Below, one piece after another: positions 54,596 through 64,000 of a DNA stretch of 64,000 bases (positions are counted from its first letter, which is position 1; each line of letters begins with the position of its first letter). Position numbers and translations under genes: made by a program. The stretch covers positions 372,001-436,000 of the forward strand of contig JABYQQ010000024.1 in the NCBI GenBank assembly GCA_022605405.1, written 5' to 3'. A model generated the notes under the pieces. The model was given only the letters and a program-made list of their open reading frames with translations. It had not been told where the DNA came from and ran no database searches. This DNA is from Earliella scabrosa (Eukaryota; Basidiomycota; Agaricomycetes; Polyporales; Polyporaceae).

Positions 54596-55349
54596 TCGAT
54601 GGTGTGCTCTGCCGGTGTCAATCATGATCTAGTACTTGTATAAAACGAGCCATACTTAATACCTATTCACGACTTAGCTACTAGTATTTATCTCGGGCCT
54701 GGGGAGTCAGTCGTGGAGGAAGCCCAGGCTCCCGGATGTTGTAGTCGACGTGCCGTTTGCAGCCGCAGGGGTTGTTCTTGGACTTGCTTCCCAACCTATG
54801 AATGCTATCGCCTCTCCACCATCGGCACACGATGCAACTCTTTTGAATGCATATGACGCGGCGCTGACCGTGCTGACTTGCTGTCGGTTTGCCTTGTGAG
54901 CGATTTTTGCGGCGAGATCACATCGGGCATGAGCGTCATGGTCCTGCGGAGATGGCACTCCCTCCCCCACCATCTACATGCATCATCTTTCCACTTGTCA
55001 TGACGTCCAAACGTTTCGGAACGGGTGGGTCTGAGACCACTGCCACGGATACTTTTCCGCATTCTACACAGGATTCCCCGAGGGAAAGCGTGAACGGGAG
55101 CAGCGGCACTCCAAGTCGACGGTCCGGTGACCCCTTCCCAAGATAACATCCAGACGCTCCACGGCCCAGCGGCGCCATACCCATTCCTCGCGCCCGGCCT
55201 CGAGGGCTTCCCTCGGTCGTGGTGCCTGCTCTATCTGTACGAGGGATCCGCAGACCCCAGAGCCCGCCGTCCTCGCAGCCTTGCAACCCTGCGTTCCCCC
55301 ACCACACACACACACCCACTTCTACCACTGGCCATCACATCCCGGATCC
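54596..55349. other. Intergenic, no gene seen
   Basis: This is the 3' flank of the dehydrogenase gene and the promoter of the Atg27-like gene. An ACAC run lies at about 55304-55316, shortly before the next ATG. Small frames on both strands lack support. Confidence 0.4.
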
Positions 55350-56991
55350 ATGTTCTCGAGCGTGCTCGCAGCACTCGCCGTCCTCGTGCTCGCCGTGCAG
55401 CTCGCCCGGGCTGAAGCCGCGGACGCCCCGCCGCACGAGCACAAGTTGAAGCGGCTGAAGAACCTCGTCGACGAGTGTGCGTTCACGGTTGCGGGGACGA
55501 GCTTCGACCTGTGCCCGGTCGTGAACGGGAACGAGGTCGGGTGGACGGTCAAGACCGAGCGGCGGACGCCGCCGACGGTTACGGCGACGGAGTACAGGAT
55601 TGATTTGAAGGCGCCGCTGAAGAAGGACGGCGAGGTGCCGGGGCACGAGCAGGTCAGTCCTTGGACGTTTGCTCGTTTTTGTTTTGCTTTTGGCAGGCGT
55701 GCGGTCCTGTGTTACGGCTGGGTGTCATTTGTTCCATTCCATCTCCTCATTCCTCGCACCGCGCAATCGCCGACGGTCCACCGAGATGAAGAGCATTGCG
55801 CCGTATGTCGTGCGTGCGATGCATCAATGTACAGTGGACGTACATACCTACATACGCGCTGCCAAAATGCTTGTGATTCCTCTTCCTGTCGGACGTCTGC
55901 GTTGACGGCACGCGCAACGACATTGACTTGACACTCTGTGCCCACAGTGCCCAGATGGGACATGGATATGCCAAATAAGTGCGTTTCTTCCAATCTCATC
56001 CAGCCTCGACTGTCTTTCGCTAAGCTCATGCGATGACCCGCTTGCAGTCTCAAACCGACGCCCACGCCACGAAGACGAAGAGCCTCGTGTGCTCCAAGTC
56101 GTCCCCGTCGCAGGCGCCTTGAACCTCCGCAACATCACCCGGTACCATCCTGGTGTAAACGTTACCGCGGAACTAGCCCCAGCCCGCGACAAACCTGGTA
56201 GTCAGGGTGAGTCACTACTCTCTTTCAAGGTCCCCTTGAGTCCCCTGGTAAGGCTCACGGTTGTCTCGGCCTAGCTGAAGTCCTGCACGTCCGCTTGCAC
56301 GGCGGATACTACGTATACGGCACGCAACGGGCCGACTTCCAGTTCCTGTGCGATCTGAGTGTGGACGAGGTACGTCTGCAGTGCCCTCACCTCCCCAAGA
56401 TTGCACGGAGCTCGCCTGATGCTCTGCTTGTTGGGTCGGCAGCCATCGAGCCCTTCGTACTCCTGGACATGGAACGGCACGCACACCTTCCAGTGGCGCA
56501 CGAAGCACGCATGCGGCTCCCGCCTCGCCGAGCCCGTCCCCCACAAAGACGCGCCCGCCTCGGACGACGACGACGACGCGGGCACGCCTCCGCCCGACGC
56601 AGGAGACGGGGACGGGGACGGCTCAGGCGAGCAGGAGCTCGTGAACGAGAGCCCGCTGCACGGGCGCGCGGTGCGCTCCGCGGCGATCCTCCTCCTCTCG
56701 TCGTGCACGGCGGTCGCGACGCTCGCGTACCTCGCGTGGCACCCGCCCGCGTGCGTGCGGCGGTTCGTGAAGGCGCACCCGCGGCTGGGCCGGTTCCGCG
56801 TCGGGGAGCGCGTGCTCGTGCGCTGGGCGTACGAGGATCTGGAGATGGAGGAGGAGATTGGGTATGCGGGCGGCGAGGAGGACACGATGGTCAACTTTGG
56901 GCCGCCGGCGGATTTGGAGGAGGCGGGGGAGGGGATCCCGCTGAAGCCGTCGCCGAGGAAGGGTCGGTGGATGTCCTATGGCACGGCATGA
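55350..56991 (+). CDS. ATG27: Atg27-like type I membrane protein
   Basis: Five exons: 55350-55652, 55948-55978 (31 nt), 56048-56206, 56275-56369 and 56443-56991, giving 378 residues. A signal peptide (MFSSVLAALAVLVLAVQLA) precedes a mannose-6-phosphate-receptor-like lumenal domain with FDLCPVV, CPDGTWICQI and FSWTWNGTHTFQW-like spacing (YSWTWNGTHTFQWRTKHACG). An acidic linker and one transmembrane helix (AILLLSSCTAVATLAYLAW) follow. The cytosolic tail ends in WMSYGTA, comparable in position to the C-terminal tyrosine sorting signal of yeast Atg27. Atg27 cycles between vacuole, Golgi and Atg9 vesicles and supports autophagy. The tail-signal reading is inference. Confidence 0.88.
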
Positions 56992-57789
56992 TTCATGCCG
57001 TGGCTCTGGGCGTGCGTATGTAGAGAGCTGGTGGGCGGGTGGATGTACTAATGCTCTGACGTGCTTGCGTGCTTTCGTGTATCCCATATTCGCTGCTGTA
57101 GATGTACTGTCCCAGGTCGTGTATGTCTTGTATCCCAAAGTGTATGATCAGATGATGTACTGTAGATGTTTCTCTTGAGAGATATCCCTGCTACCGCCTC
57201 GGCAGGATGTGAACGCGGTGTTCATGCGCCTTCGGCTTGCTCAGGCGAATTGTATGGCGACGCAATGGACATGTACGTACACAGTCCCTCCCTGCGTCTA
57301 AGTGTTTCGGTCAGTCAGAAGTCAATAGTCAATCCGTGGGCCACTAGTGGTGGCTCATACAGTCTGTGTGTAACGGCGCTCGATTGATGGAACGTGTGCA
57401 GACGCGCCATGCAGTCATGAGAAGATGGAGCACAAATGCGATCCGACTATTGCCCAATAAGGCAGGCAGGAAGGGTTCAGGCCCGGAGGTCCATGAGTAT
57501 CGGAGCAGCTCTGAGCAGGAGATCATTTCGTTGAAGCACGAGCTGAAGCCGGCCGCGCGAATGGAGAGCTCCTGCCCTTTCCTGTGCTTGGTCACCGGGC
57601 GAGCTGCCCGCCCCGATCCCTCGCGTTGATTGCCCGCAGCGTTATTGCCGGCGGCGACGCACTGATCTTTTCCTCGCTTCGCTTCTGCAAGATCTGCCCC
57701 GGACCTCCTCTCCCGCAGCCGTTAAATTGCGGGGGCCACACGCTGGAGGCTCGACTTGCTCGTCGCACGCACGGCCGCACACGAACCTA
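56992..57789. other. Intergenic, no gene seen
   Basis: About 800 bp forms the 3' flank of the Atg27-like gene and the promoter of the MFS gene. No coding exon was found; frames at 57344-57629 overlap on both strands and lack motifs. Confidence 0.4.
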
Positions 57790-59875
57790 ATGACCCATCT
57801 CGAGGCCAACGAAGAAAGCCCGCTGCTCACTGGCTCTACGTCGAGCTCGAGCTCGTACTCTGGCGATCCGGAGCTCGTGAAGCATGAGCTCCTCTACCAG
57901 CGTTTCTCTCCAGAACAGAAAAGGGCCATTGTCGCGGTCATTGCGTGGGCGGGGCTCATCCCTTGTAGGTCTCTCATACTCTCAGATCATGGAGCATCAC
58001 TCATATTTTTCGGATGCACTTAGTTCTCGTCTCCGGCTCATTCGTTCCGTGCATCCCACAGATCGCACGCGAACTCGAAACAACCGGTTCGGTGATCAAG
58101 TACGTTTCCTTCTGTGAGTTATCGATCGTTTGAAAAGCAGAATCTCACCGAGCCTTCAGCTTCGCGGTCAGCCTCTCGCTCGCCAGCAACGCCATAGGCA
58201 GCCTAGTGTGGGCGACATACTCTGGCAAATGTTCGCCGGTGCTCTTCCTATAGATTCCACACAACGCTTCCTGACCGCCCGCAATATCTAGATGGACGCC
58301 GCGTTGTGTACCTCGCGTCCCTGCCGTGCTTGTGCATCGGCTCCGTGGGCGTAGCCTCCTCACACAGCGTTCCCGAGCTCCTCTTCTGGCGCGTCATCCA
58401 GGCCCTCGGCTCGTCCAGCGCGATCTCTGTCGGGGGAGCCGTCATCGGCGACATCTACCGTCTAGAGGAGCGCGGGACCGCAATGGGCATCTTCTTTGGC
58501 GTATGTACCATCCCACTGGCAGCCTCACGCCCACGAACAGTGTCGCTAACATACTTCTGAATGACGCCATGACAGGCTTCGCTCGTGGGCCCGGCGATCG
58601 CACCTCTCTGCGGTGGGATAGCGACACACTACTACTCGTGGCGGCACGCGCAATGGGGGCTGTTCTTCGCGGGTCTGAGCGTGCTCCTCTGCGTCGCGCG
58701 GTGGCTGCCCGAGACGCTGGATCCGGAGGTGCTGCTGCGTCAGAGGCAGTCTCCGAAGAGGTTTGCGTGGCTCAGGGTCAACCCGTTCGGCAGCCTCGCG
58801 CTGTTGCGCAGCCCCAACATCTTGATTCTGGTAAGCCGGGATGTGTAGTCGAGGGACTTGGCATGCATTGACATGTGCGCACGTTGCAGACGCTAGCAGG
58901 GACGACCGGGCTATTGACTGATTTCGGTGGGTTTGGAGGACGAGGGACTTCTCTCGAGCGTGTCTGACGGGCTCCCAGTGCTTCTCATTCCTTTGTCGTA
59001 CACAATCGTACGTCCCAAATATTCTGTCCGTGCTCGCAGCAGCCCCAGCTCACGTCTGCGATCACCCAGGGCAAGCAGTACAACATCACGAACGAGGCCC
59101 TCATCGGAGCGTTCTTCATTCCCGCCGGAATCGGCAACATCAGTGCGTCCCTCCGCCGCCCCATACCTTCCGCCCAAGTACACTTACCCTTGAGTACCTA
59201 TTGCTGCAGTCGGGGCCCCGATCGCAGGCCGCATGTCCGACCGATACGTCGTCGAGTGGCGCAAGCGGCGGGGCGGCGTGTGGGTGCCCGAGGACCGCAT
59301 CCGCGCCTCGCTCTGGGGCGCGGGCTGCTTCGTCCCGCTCTCCGTGCTCCTCACCGGGCTCACGATCAAGTACGTCCCCGGCACGCCCGGCATCGTCCTC
59401 AACCTCCTCTGGCTCTTCATGAACGGCATCGGGGTGCGCGCTTCCCCCTTCCTCGCGCTTCAGTGCAGGTTGCTGATCACGGTGGCTTGTTGTTGCGCTG
59501 CCCAATTTCCGCGGACATCAGGTCGACATCGTGCTCACTCCCTCTTCGTCGTACTACGTCGACATCATGCACTCCAAGAGCGCCGAGACCATGGCCGCGA
59601 GCGCGTGAGTGGCTTCCTTAGCATACATCCGCCCGTCCGCTGTGCTGACATCTGCGTATGCACGCCCGTCGCCCAGCGCGTTTCGCTCGCTCATCGTCGC
59701 GTTCACGACGGCGGGCATCCTCCCGCTCATCAACACGATCGGCGTCGTGGCGACGGACACGCTCTTCGCCGCGATCGCATGGCTCGGGTACGGCATGTTC
59801 GTGCTCACGATTCGGTACGGCGACCGGATGCGGGCGTGGGTCGATGTGGGGTACTCGACCGTGCGGGACAACTAG
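57790..59875 (+). CDS. MFS transporter, DHA1-like
   Basis: Eleven exons: 57790-57964, 58024-58099, 58160-58230, 58292-58500, 58576-58830, 58890-58926, 58979-59007, 59040-59142, 59210-59433, 59522-59604 and 59677-59875, giving 486 residues. A Ser-rich cytosolic N-terminus precedes twelve predicted helices. The loop 2-3 signature is SGKYGRRVVYL (motif A). A second, weaker copy, GRMSDRYVVEW, lies between helices 8 and 9. FWRVIQALGSSSAISVGGAV matches the helix 4-5 region of drug:H+ antiporters. It probably exports small organic compounds across the plasma membrane; the substrate is unknown. The gene is convergent with the urea transporter gene. Confidence 0.9.
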
Positions 59876-60215
59876 TGCCCATGATCCTCACACACGGACG
59901 CACGTACCCGCGTCGTTCTGGATCACAGCCTACTTATAGGAATGAGATGTACGTACACGGACGCATACGGCGTTCGATCGTCTGCTGTCTCTGCGTCTCA
60001 TACAGCACCCGGTCCGGCGATGGCGATGGCGGGGTGGATGAACGCTGTGGAGCCTCCAGCAGGGAATTCGAGTTCTAGAGGCTGTTTTGTCTTCCGTGTG
60101 ATCGTGAGATAATGCTACAACAGGTCGTTGAACGTCGAGGCTTCATGCGGTCCGTCTAAGTATCGTGCGCCTCCAGGTATTCTCCAAATCGCGCTCGCGA
60201 TCTCGTTCTTCGCGT
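59876..60215. terminator. Convergent 3' flanks
   Basis: A gap of 340 bp separates the MFS stop (plus) and the urea transporter stop (minus). No coding sequence was recognised; both transcript ends are expected here. Confidence 0.35.
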
Positions 60216-63118
60216 TCACGCAGCGCCCTCCTTCGACTCATGCTCCACATACTTTCCGCTTCCCTTGACGAACACGTCCTGCAGCAGGCCCGTCGATCAG
60301 CACCCATCTGCCTCGTCGCGCCCAAAGCGCCAGCAAGCAGAAACAAGACGTACCTTGAGGATGCCCCTGCAGATCATGCCCAACGCCGCGCGGCTCTCAA
60401 ACAGCGGGTAGAGCACGACCGCGCTCGCGGAGCAAAACGCCCAGATCATGCCAATCACGACCCACGCCGTGAGCCCGCCGACGCCGTACACCGTCTGCGC
60501 AAAGAAGAGCGGGAGCGGGATGATGATCAGCATCACCAGCGTCTGTCAAAATGTCAAAGTACGCCGCGCAGAGGCCCAGTCAGCACACGAGTTGCAGGAG
60601 GTGGAGGGAGATGAGACGTACGAGCGCGACGGATGCCCAGGCGGCGAGCCGGAACGACTTATTGAGCGCGACGGGGTCAAGCTCGCGCTCTTCCTCCGTG
60701 AGACCGGCATGCGTGGACACGGCGGGTTCAAGCGCGACCTCCGCCGCGGCGCCCTTCTTCTCGCTCTCGGACTCGTGCAGCGACGGCGTCTGGCGGTCTG
60801 TGTGCACGGGCGCGGGCTTGTTGAGCGCGCGCGTCGCCTCGAAGTCGAAGTTCTCGGGCCACTGTGCGGCGCGAGGGCGCATATACACATGTTAGCCAAC
60901 ATGGCAGTACATGTTTTAAGACAGAGAGAGACGCACGATGAGCGAAGTGACGACGGTGACGATCCCGCCGACGCCGATAGACGCGAGGTTGCCCGCGAGC
61001 ATCTCGAGGTCCCCGCCGGTCGTCTGCACAGTAAGCACGCTGTCGTTGAGCGCGGCCGTGGTGACGAGCCACGCGGTCACGCCCGCGCAGAAGCCCGCGA
61101 CGGCGCCGCCGATGCAGCCCCACTTATTTGCCTTGCTCCAGGTGATGCACATCGCGATCGGCACGACCGCCGAGCCGAGCACGACCCCCATGAATTCCTG
61201 TCGGTGGCGCGCGATGAGTGATGTGTGTGGGAGGGAGGGGAGTTGAATCTCAACGTACGTAGAGCCAGCCCATGGAGATGCCGATGTAGAAGAAGATGAG
61301 CCCGAGGAGGCCCATTACTATCGAGAACGCGGCAACCTGCATGAGTGATAAATATCAGCTCTTGGGGTACCGACGAGATGCGGGAGGTGTTACGCACCAT
61401 TGCATGCGAGACCTTCAAGATCTGCTCCTCCGTCGCCTTCGGGTTGAAGTATTTCTGCGCCGGAGCATGAAGCCTCAGCACTGCTCGCATCCACGACACG
61501 ACAGCAGCGGTGGCATACGCACCTGGTACACATCGTATGTCAGCAGCGACGACGTCGCGATCAACTCCGCAGACGTCGCGGACGTGACGGCCAGGAAGAG
61601 CACCACCAGGAGCGCGGCTGCGCCCGTCTTGCCCAGGATCGCCGCAGCCGCAGCCGACGCAGGCAGACCAGCTGAGACGTCCGCGGGACTGAGCACGCGC
61701 ATGTCCGGGTCGCCGCGGAGCGCAACGGCGGCGAGGCCGAGCGTCGTGGAGAACATGAACGGGATGGCGAACCAGGCGAGTCCACCGAGCAGGTACGCCT
61801 TCACGCATGTCGCGGGACGGCTCGCGATCGCGCGTTGCCAGTACTTCGAGCGAGTGGGATAGAGTGAGCATACGAGTCTCGCAGTAGGAGGATATACAGG
61901 CTGCTCACAGCTTGATCTTGGAATACAGTGGCGAAGTTGCCAATGACGTTGATAACGCCGAAGATGAGGCCGTTCTTGGAGCGCATGGTGATGTACGAGC
62001 CCTGCGCGTTGCCTGCGACGGGCTGCTCTGCGGAGGCTTTATCGAGCAGTGCGTGCATGGCGCCGAAGCTGCCGATCTTATCGCTCGTGGCGTAGACGGT
62101 GAAGATGAAGACGAAGATGATTGCGAAGAGCACTGCGGTATGCGTACTAGATAGTGCGGCAGGACTGTGAGTGGCCGCTCAAGGATACCCAACTGCAAGG
62201 ACGTACTAGTCACAGAGCAGTGTTGCTCGCATTCCACCGACGACGACATAAATGGCGACACCAAGAGGGATCAAGAAGCATGCCTATATGCGCATAGACT
62301 CGTCAATTGGACGCGTCCGGAGACATCGACAGTAGTGAACTCACAGCAATGGTGTGCATGCCCGTCAATGCAGTGACCGTGGCAGAGCCTCCGAGGATGA
62401 GCATTGATGAGACGATGATGTTCGTTGCGAACCCCAAGAACATGAACACGAGATGAGCGACTTTTCCCCATCGCGCCGCAACGATCTCGAGCCATGTATG
62501 CGCATAGGGAGCATTGAGCTTGAGTTTGGCTGCAAGCTGTCAACGAGGTGAGTAACTGGTAGAACTGGACAGAACACGACGGGTGACGCACCTGGGCGAA
62601 GAGCAAGACCTGGACTGTCGCGCCGGCACCATACCACCACGGCCCCGAGATACCGTATCTGTATGCGACTGCACTCGATTGCAGCTACCAGATCCAATCG
62701 TATGAGTACACGAGCGCCCACAAGGGGCAGTGTCATCGACTGACCAGAGTTGCGGCCCACGTCCATGCGGAGACGATACCGGACGCGATGAGCCCGGGCT
62801 TGACGCTTCGGGACGCGCTGTTGAACTCTTCCGAGTTCTTGGGCGAGAAGCCGGTGTACCGCGCTTGAATTGCAGTCAAACATAGCATGAACGCGCTGAA
62901 GAAGAGGCCGATTCCTGTGCACACGAAGTAGCTGAGTATCTGAGATACCGGCAACCTGAATAAGTTGACATACCAACAACTTCGGATTGGAGGGTTGGGT
63001 GATGGAGATGAGGGGCACATTCTATCAGCGACCGGATGCTGAAGCTGAAGATCAATAGGTCTTACTCACCGACCCCATACCCCGCACCCTGGGGCAAGAT
63101 TGGTTCGTTTGCTGACAT
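60216..63118 (-). CDS. DUR3: Urea/proton symporter of the DUR3 (sodium:solute symporter) family
   Basis: Fourteen exons: 63118-63070, 62979-62974 (6 nt, inferred), 62914-62745, 62684-62592, 62536-62345, 62283-62207, 62146-61909, 61843-61523, 61454-61398, 61336-61259, 61197-60937, 60861-60622, 60542-60354 and 60278-60216, giving 677 residues. Diagnostic segments are LPQGAGYG at the N-terminus, [57 protein letters not shown] and the helix [19 protein letters not shown]. Fungal Dur3 imports urea, and sometimes polyamines, at the plasma membrane. Three GATAAG motifs upstream suggest nitrogen control. The 6-nt exon restores the family alignment; a 48-nt in-frame alternative exon is also possible. 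Confidence 0.92.
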
Positions 63119-64000
63119 GGCGGCTGTTCGTGTGGCCGTTGGACGGAAGACGTAAGATGCGAGTCGTCAGAAGCAGAGGTCGTCGCACTCGTCCAGAACT
63201 CCTCCTCGAGCAAAGAAGTCAAGGAGAAAGAGCTCGAGGACGTGCTTCTCGCGCTCGGCCGTTTACATAGGGCCCCGTTACGGCCGCCCTGCGCCAGCGT
63301 TGGGGCATTGCCGCCATCAGACGAAGGACTGGTTGGATTCCCAGCATGCCCCGTGCGCATGGCTTATCAGTTCGCTGCGACGCTGGCGGAGGTTTAGCCG
63401 ATGGAAGGACGTCCGTCGGAGCCATTTCGTTGGCTGCACCAAGCCTCCACTTATCTCCTACGCGCTCCTCCGGCGCAGGCGTGGGCACTGGGCAGCCAAT
63501 GCAACGCTCACAGATAAGCCAGCCGACGTCCACTGCCATTTCCACTGGCCGCGGTTTGATTTCCCGAAGTGCGTTCTGCTCTTGGTTGGTCGTTGAAGAG
63601 CAAAGTCATGCTCGAGGCCAGCCGTGCTGTGTGCGTTCCAGATATGTAGACGTCGCGTCGAGGTCGAGAGGGTGGGCTCTTCAAACTCGATGACTTACAT
63701 GGACAATCCTTCGGCAACCGCCGACATAGAATATTCTCACGGTGGCTCACTATCTAGCTGATCACGCTTCAAGCTTCCAGTTCAACGTTCAACGTTCAAC
63801 TGCAGACCGGGCGAATCGACGAATCGCAAATCCACGGCTTATACATGGTGCTCATGATCGCTATAGTAAGATGCACGCATAGAGTTTCTGTTGTAAAATC
63901 CCGCTCATGTCGCCACCCCATATATCCCATCACGACACGACATTAATCGGACGCTAGTAAGACGGGCACCTTGGACTCCGACCTCGGAGCTCTGGAGTGA
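63119..64000. other. Upstream region of the urea transporter, no gene seen
   Basis: No convincing coding exon reaches the window end. Apart from the GATA cluster, a perfect triple tandem repeat of GTTCAAC lies at 63780-63800; two copies of the same heptamer lie at 488-501 at the other end of the window. Confidence 0.4.
63363..63518. promoter_or_regulatory. Cluster of three GATAAG sites upstream of the urea transporter
   Basis: GATAAG occurs at 63363-63368 (minus), 63450-63455 (minus) and 63513-63518 (plus), 245-400 bp before the DUR3 ATG. A CCAAT box is also present (about 63495-63499). AreA/Nit2-type GATA factors bind this core in nitrogen-regulated fungal genes. The motifs are seen; regulation is inferred. 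Confidence 0.5.

Overview
The window looks like chromosomal DNA of a filamentous basidiomycete, most likely a wood- or litter-associated Agaricomycete. It is GC-rich, and the genes carry many short introns (about 50-80 nt) with regular GT/AG ends and consistent phases. Several encoded proteins are typically fungal: profilin, Atg12, Atg27, a Kre9-like wall protein, a Dur3-type urea transporter and DUF6533/DUF6534 seven-helix proteins. Exon models were rebuilt by eye from splice signals, phase and known family motifs.

Layout. 1-7,100: a tiny 3' tail of a plus-strand gene, then two minus-strand genes for long disordered proteins, one F-box-like and one with a three-fold repeated motif. 8,050-12,700: a SAM-dependent methyltransferase (+), a four-helix membrane protein (+) and an unrecognised 207-residue protein (-). 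12,700-15,950: a gene-poor stretch. 15,950-23,060: five minus-strand products in four genes and one transposon: profilin, a secreted histidine acid phosphatase with a 368-bp miniature transposon in one intron, a GH53 endo-galactanase, and the ERCC1/Rad10 repair nuclease subunit. 24,300-28,500: two convergent, very intron-dense seven-helix proteins. 29,540-30,270: ATG12. 31,600-40,080: three paralogous flavin amine oxidases (L-amino-acid-oxidase-like) with identical intron placement. 41,800-49,430: a large BEACH-WD40 protein. 50,000-57,000: a Kre9-like secreted protein, 2-oxoglutarate dehydrogenase E1, and Atg27. 57,800-63,120: a DHA1-like MFS transporter convergent with a DUR3 urea/proton symporter.

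How the genes fit together. Most are unrelated housekeeping loci. A loose nutrient-scavenging theme is visible: three amino acid oxidases that would release ammonium, a urea importer with a cluster of GATA-factor sites upstream, a phosphate-releasing phosphatase, a galactanase, and two autophagy genes. This is inference from gene content, not proof of a cluster. I see no CRISPR array, no recognisable tRNA or rRNA, and no biosynthetic gene cluster. The most unusual items are the intron-resident MITE, a 6-nt micro-exon inferred in DUR3, GC-AG introns in two neighbouring genes, and two proteins with internally repeated motifs of unknown function.
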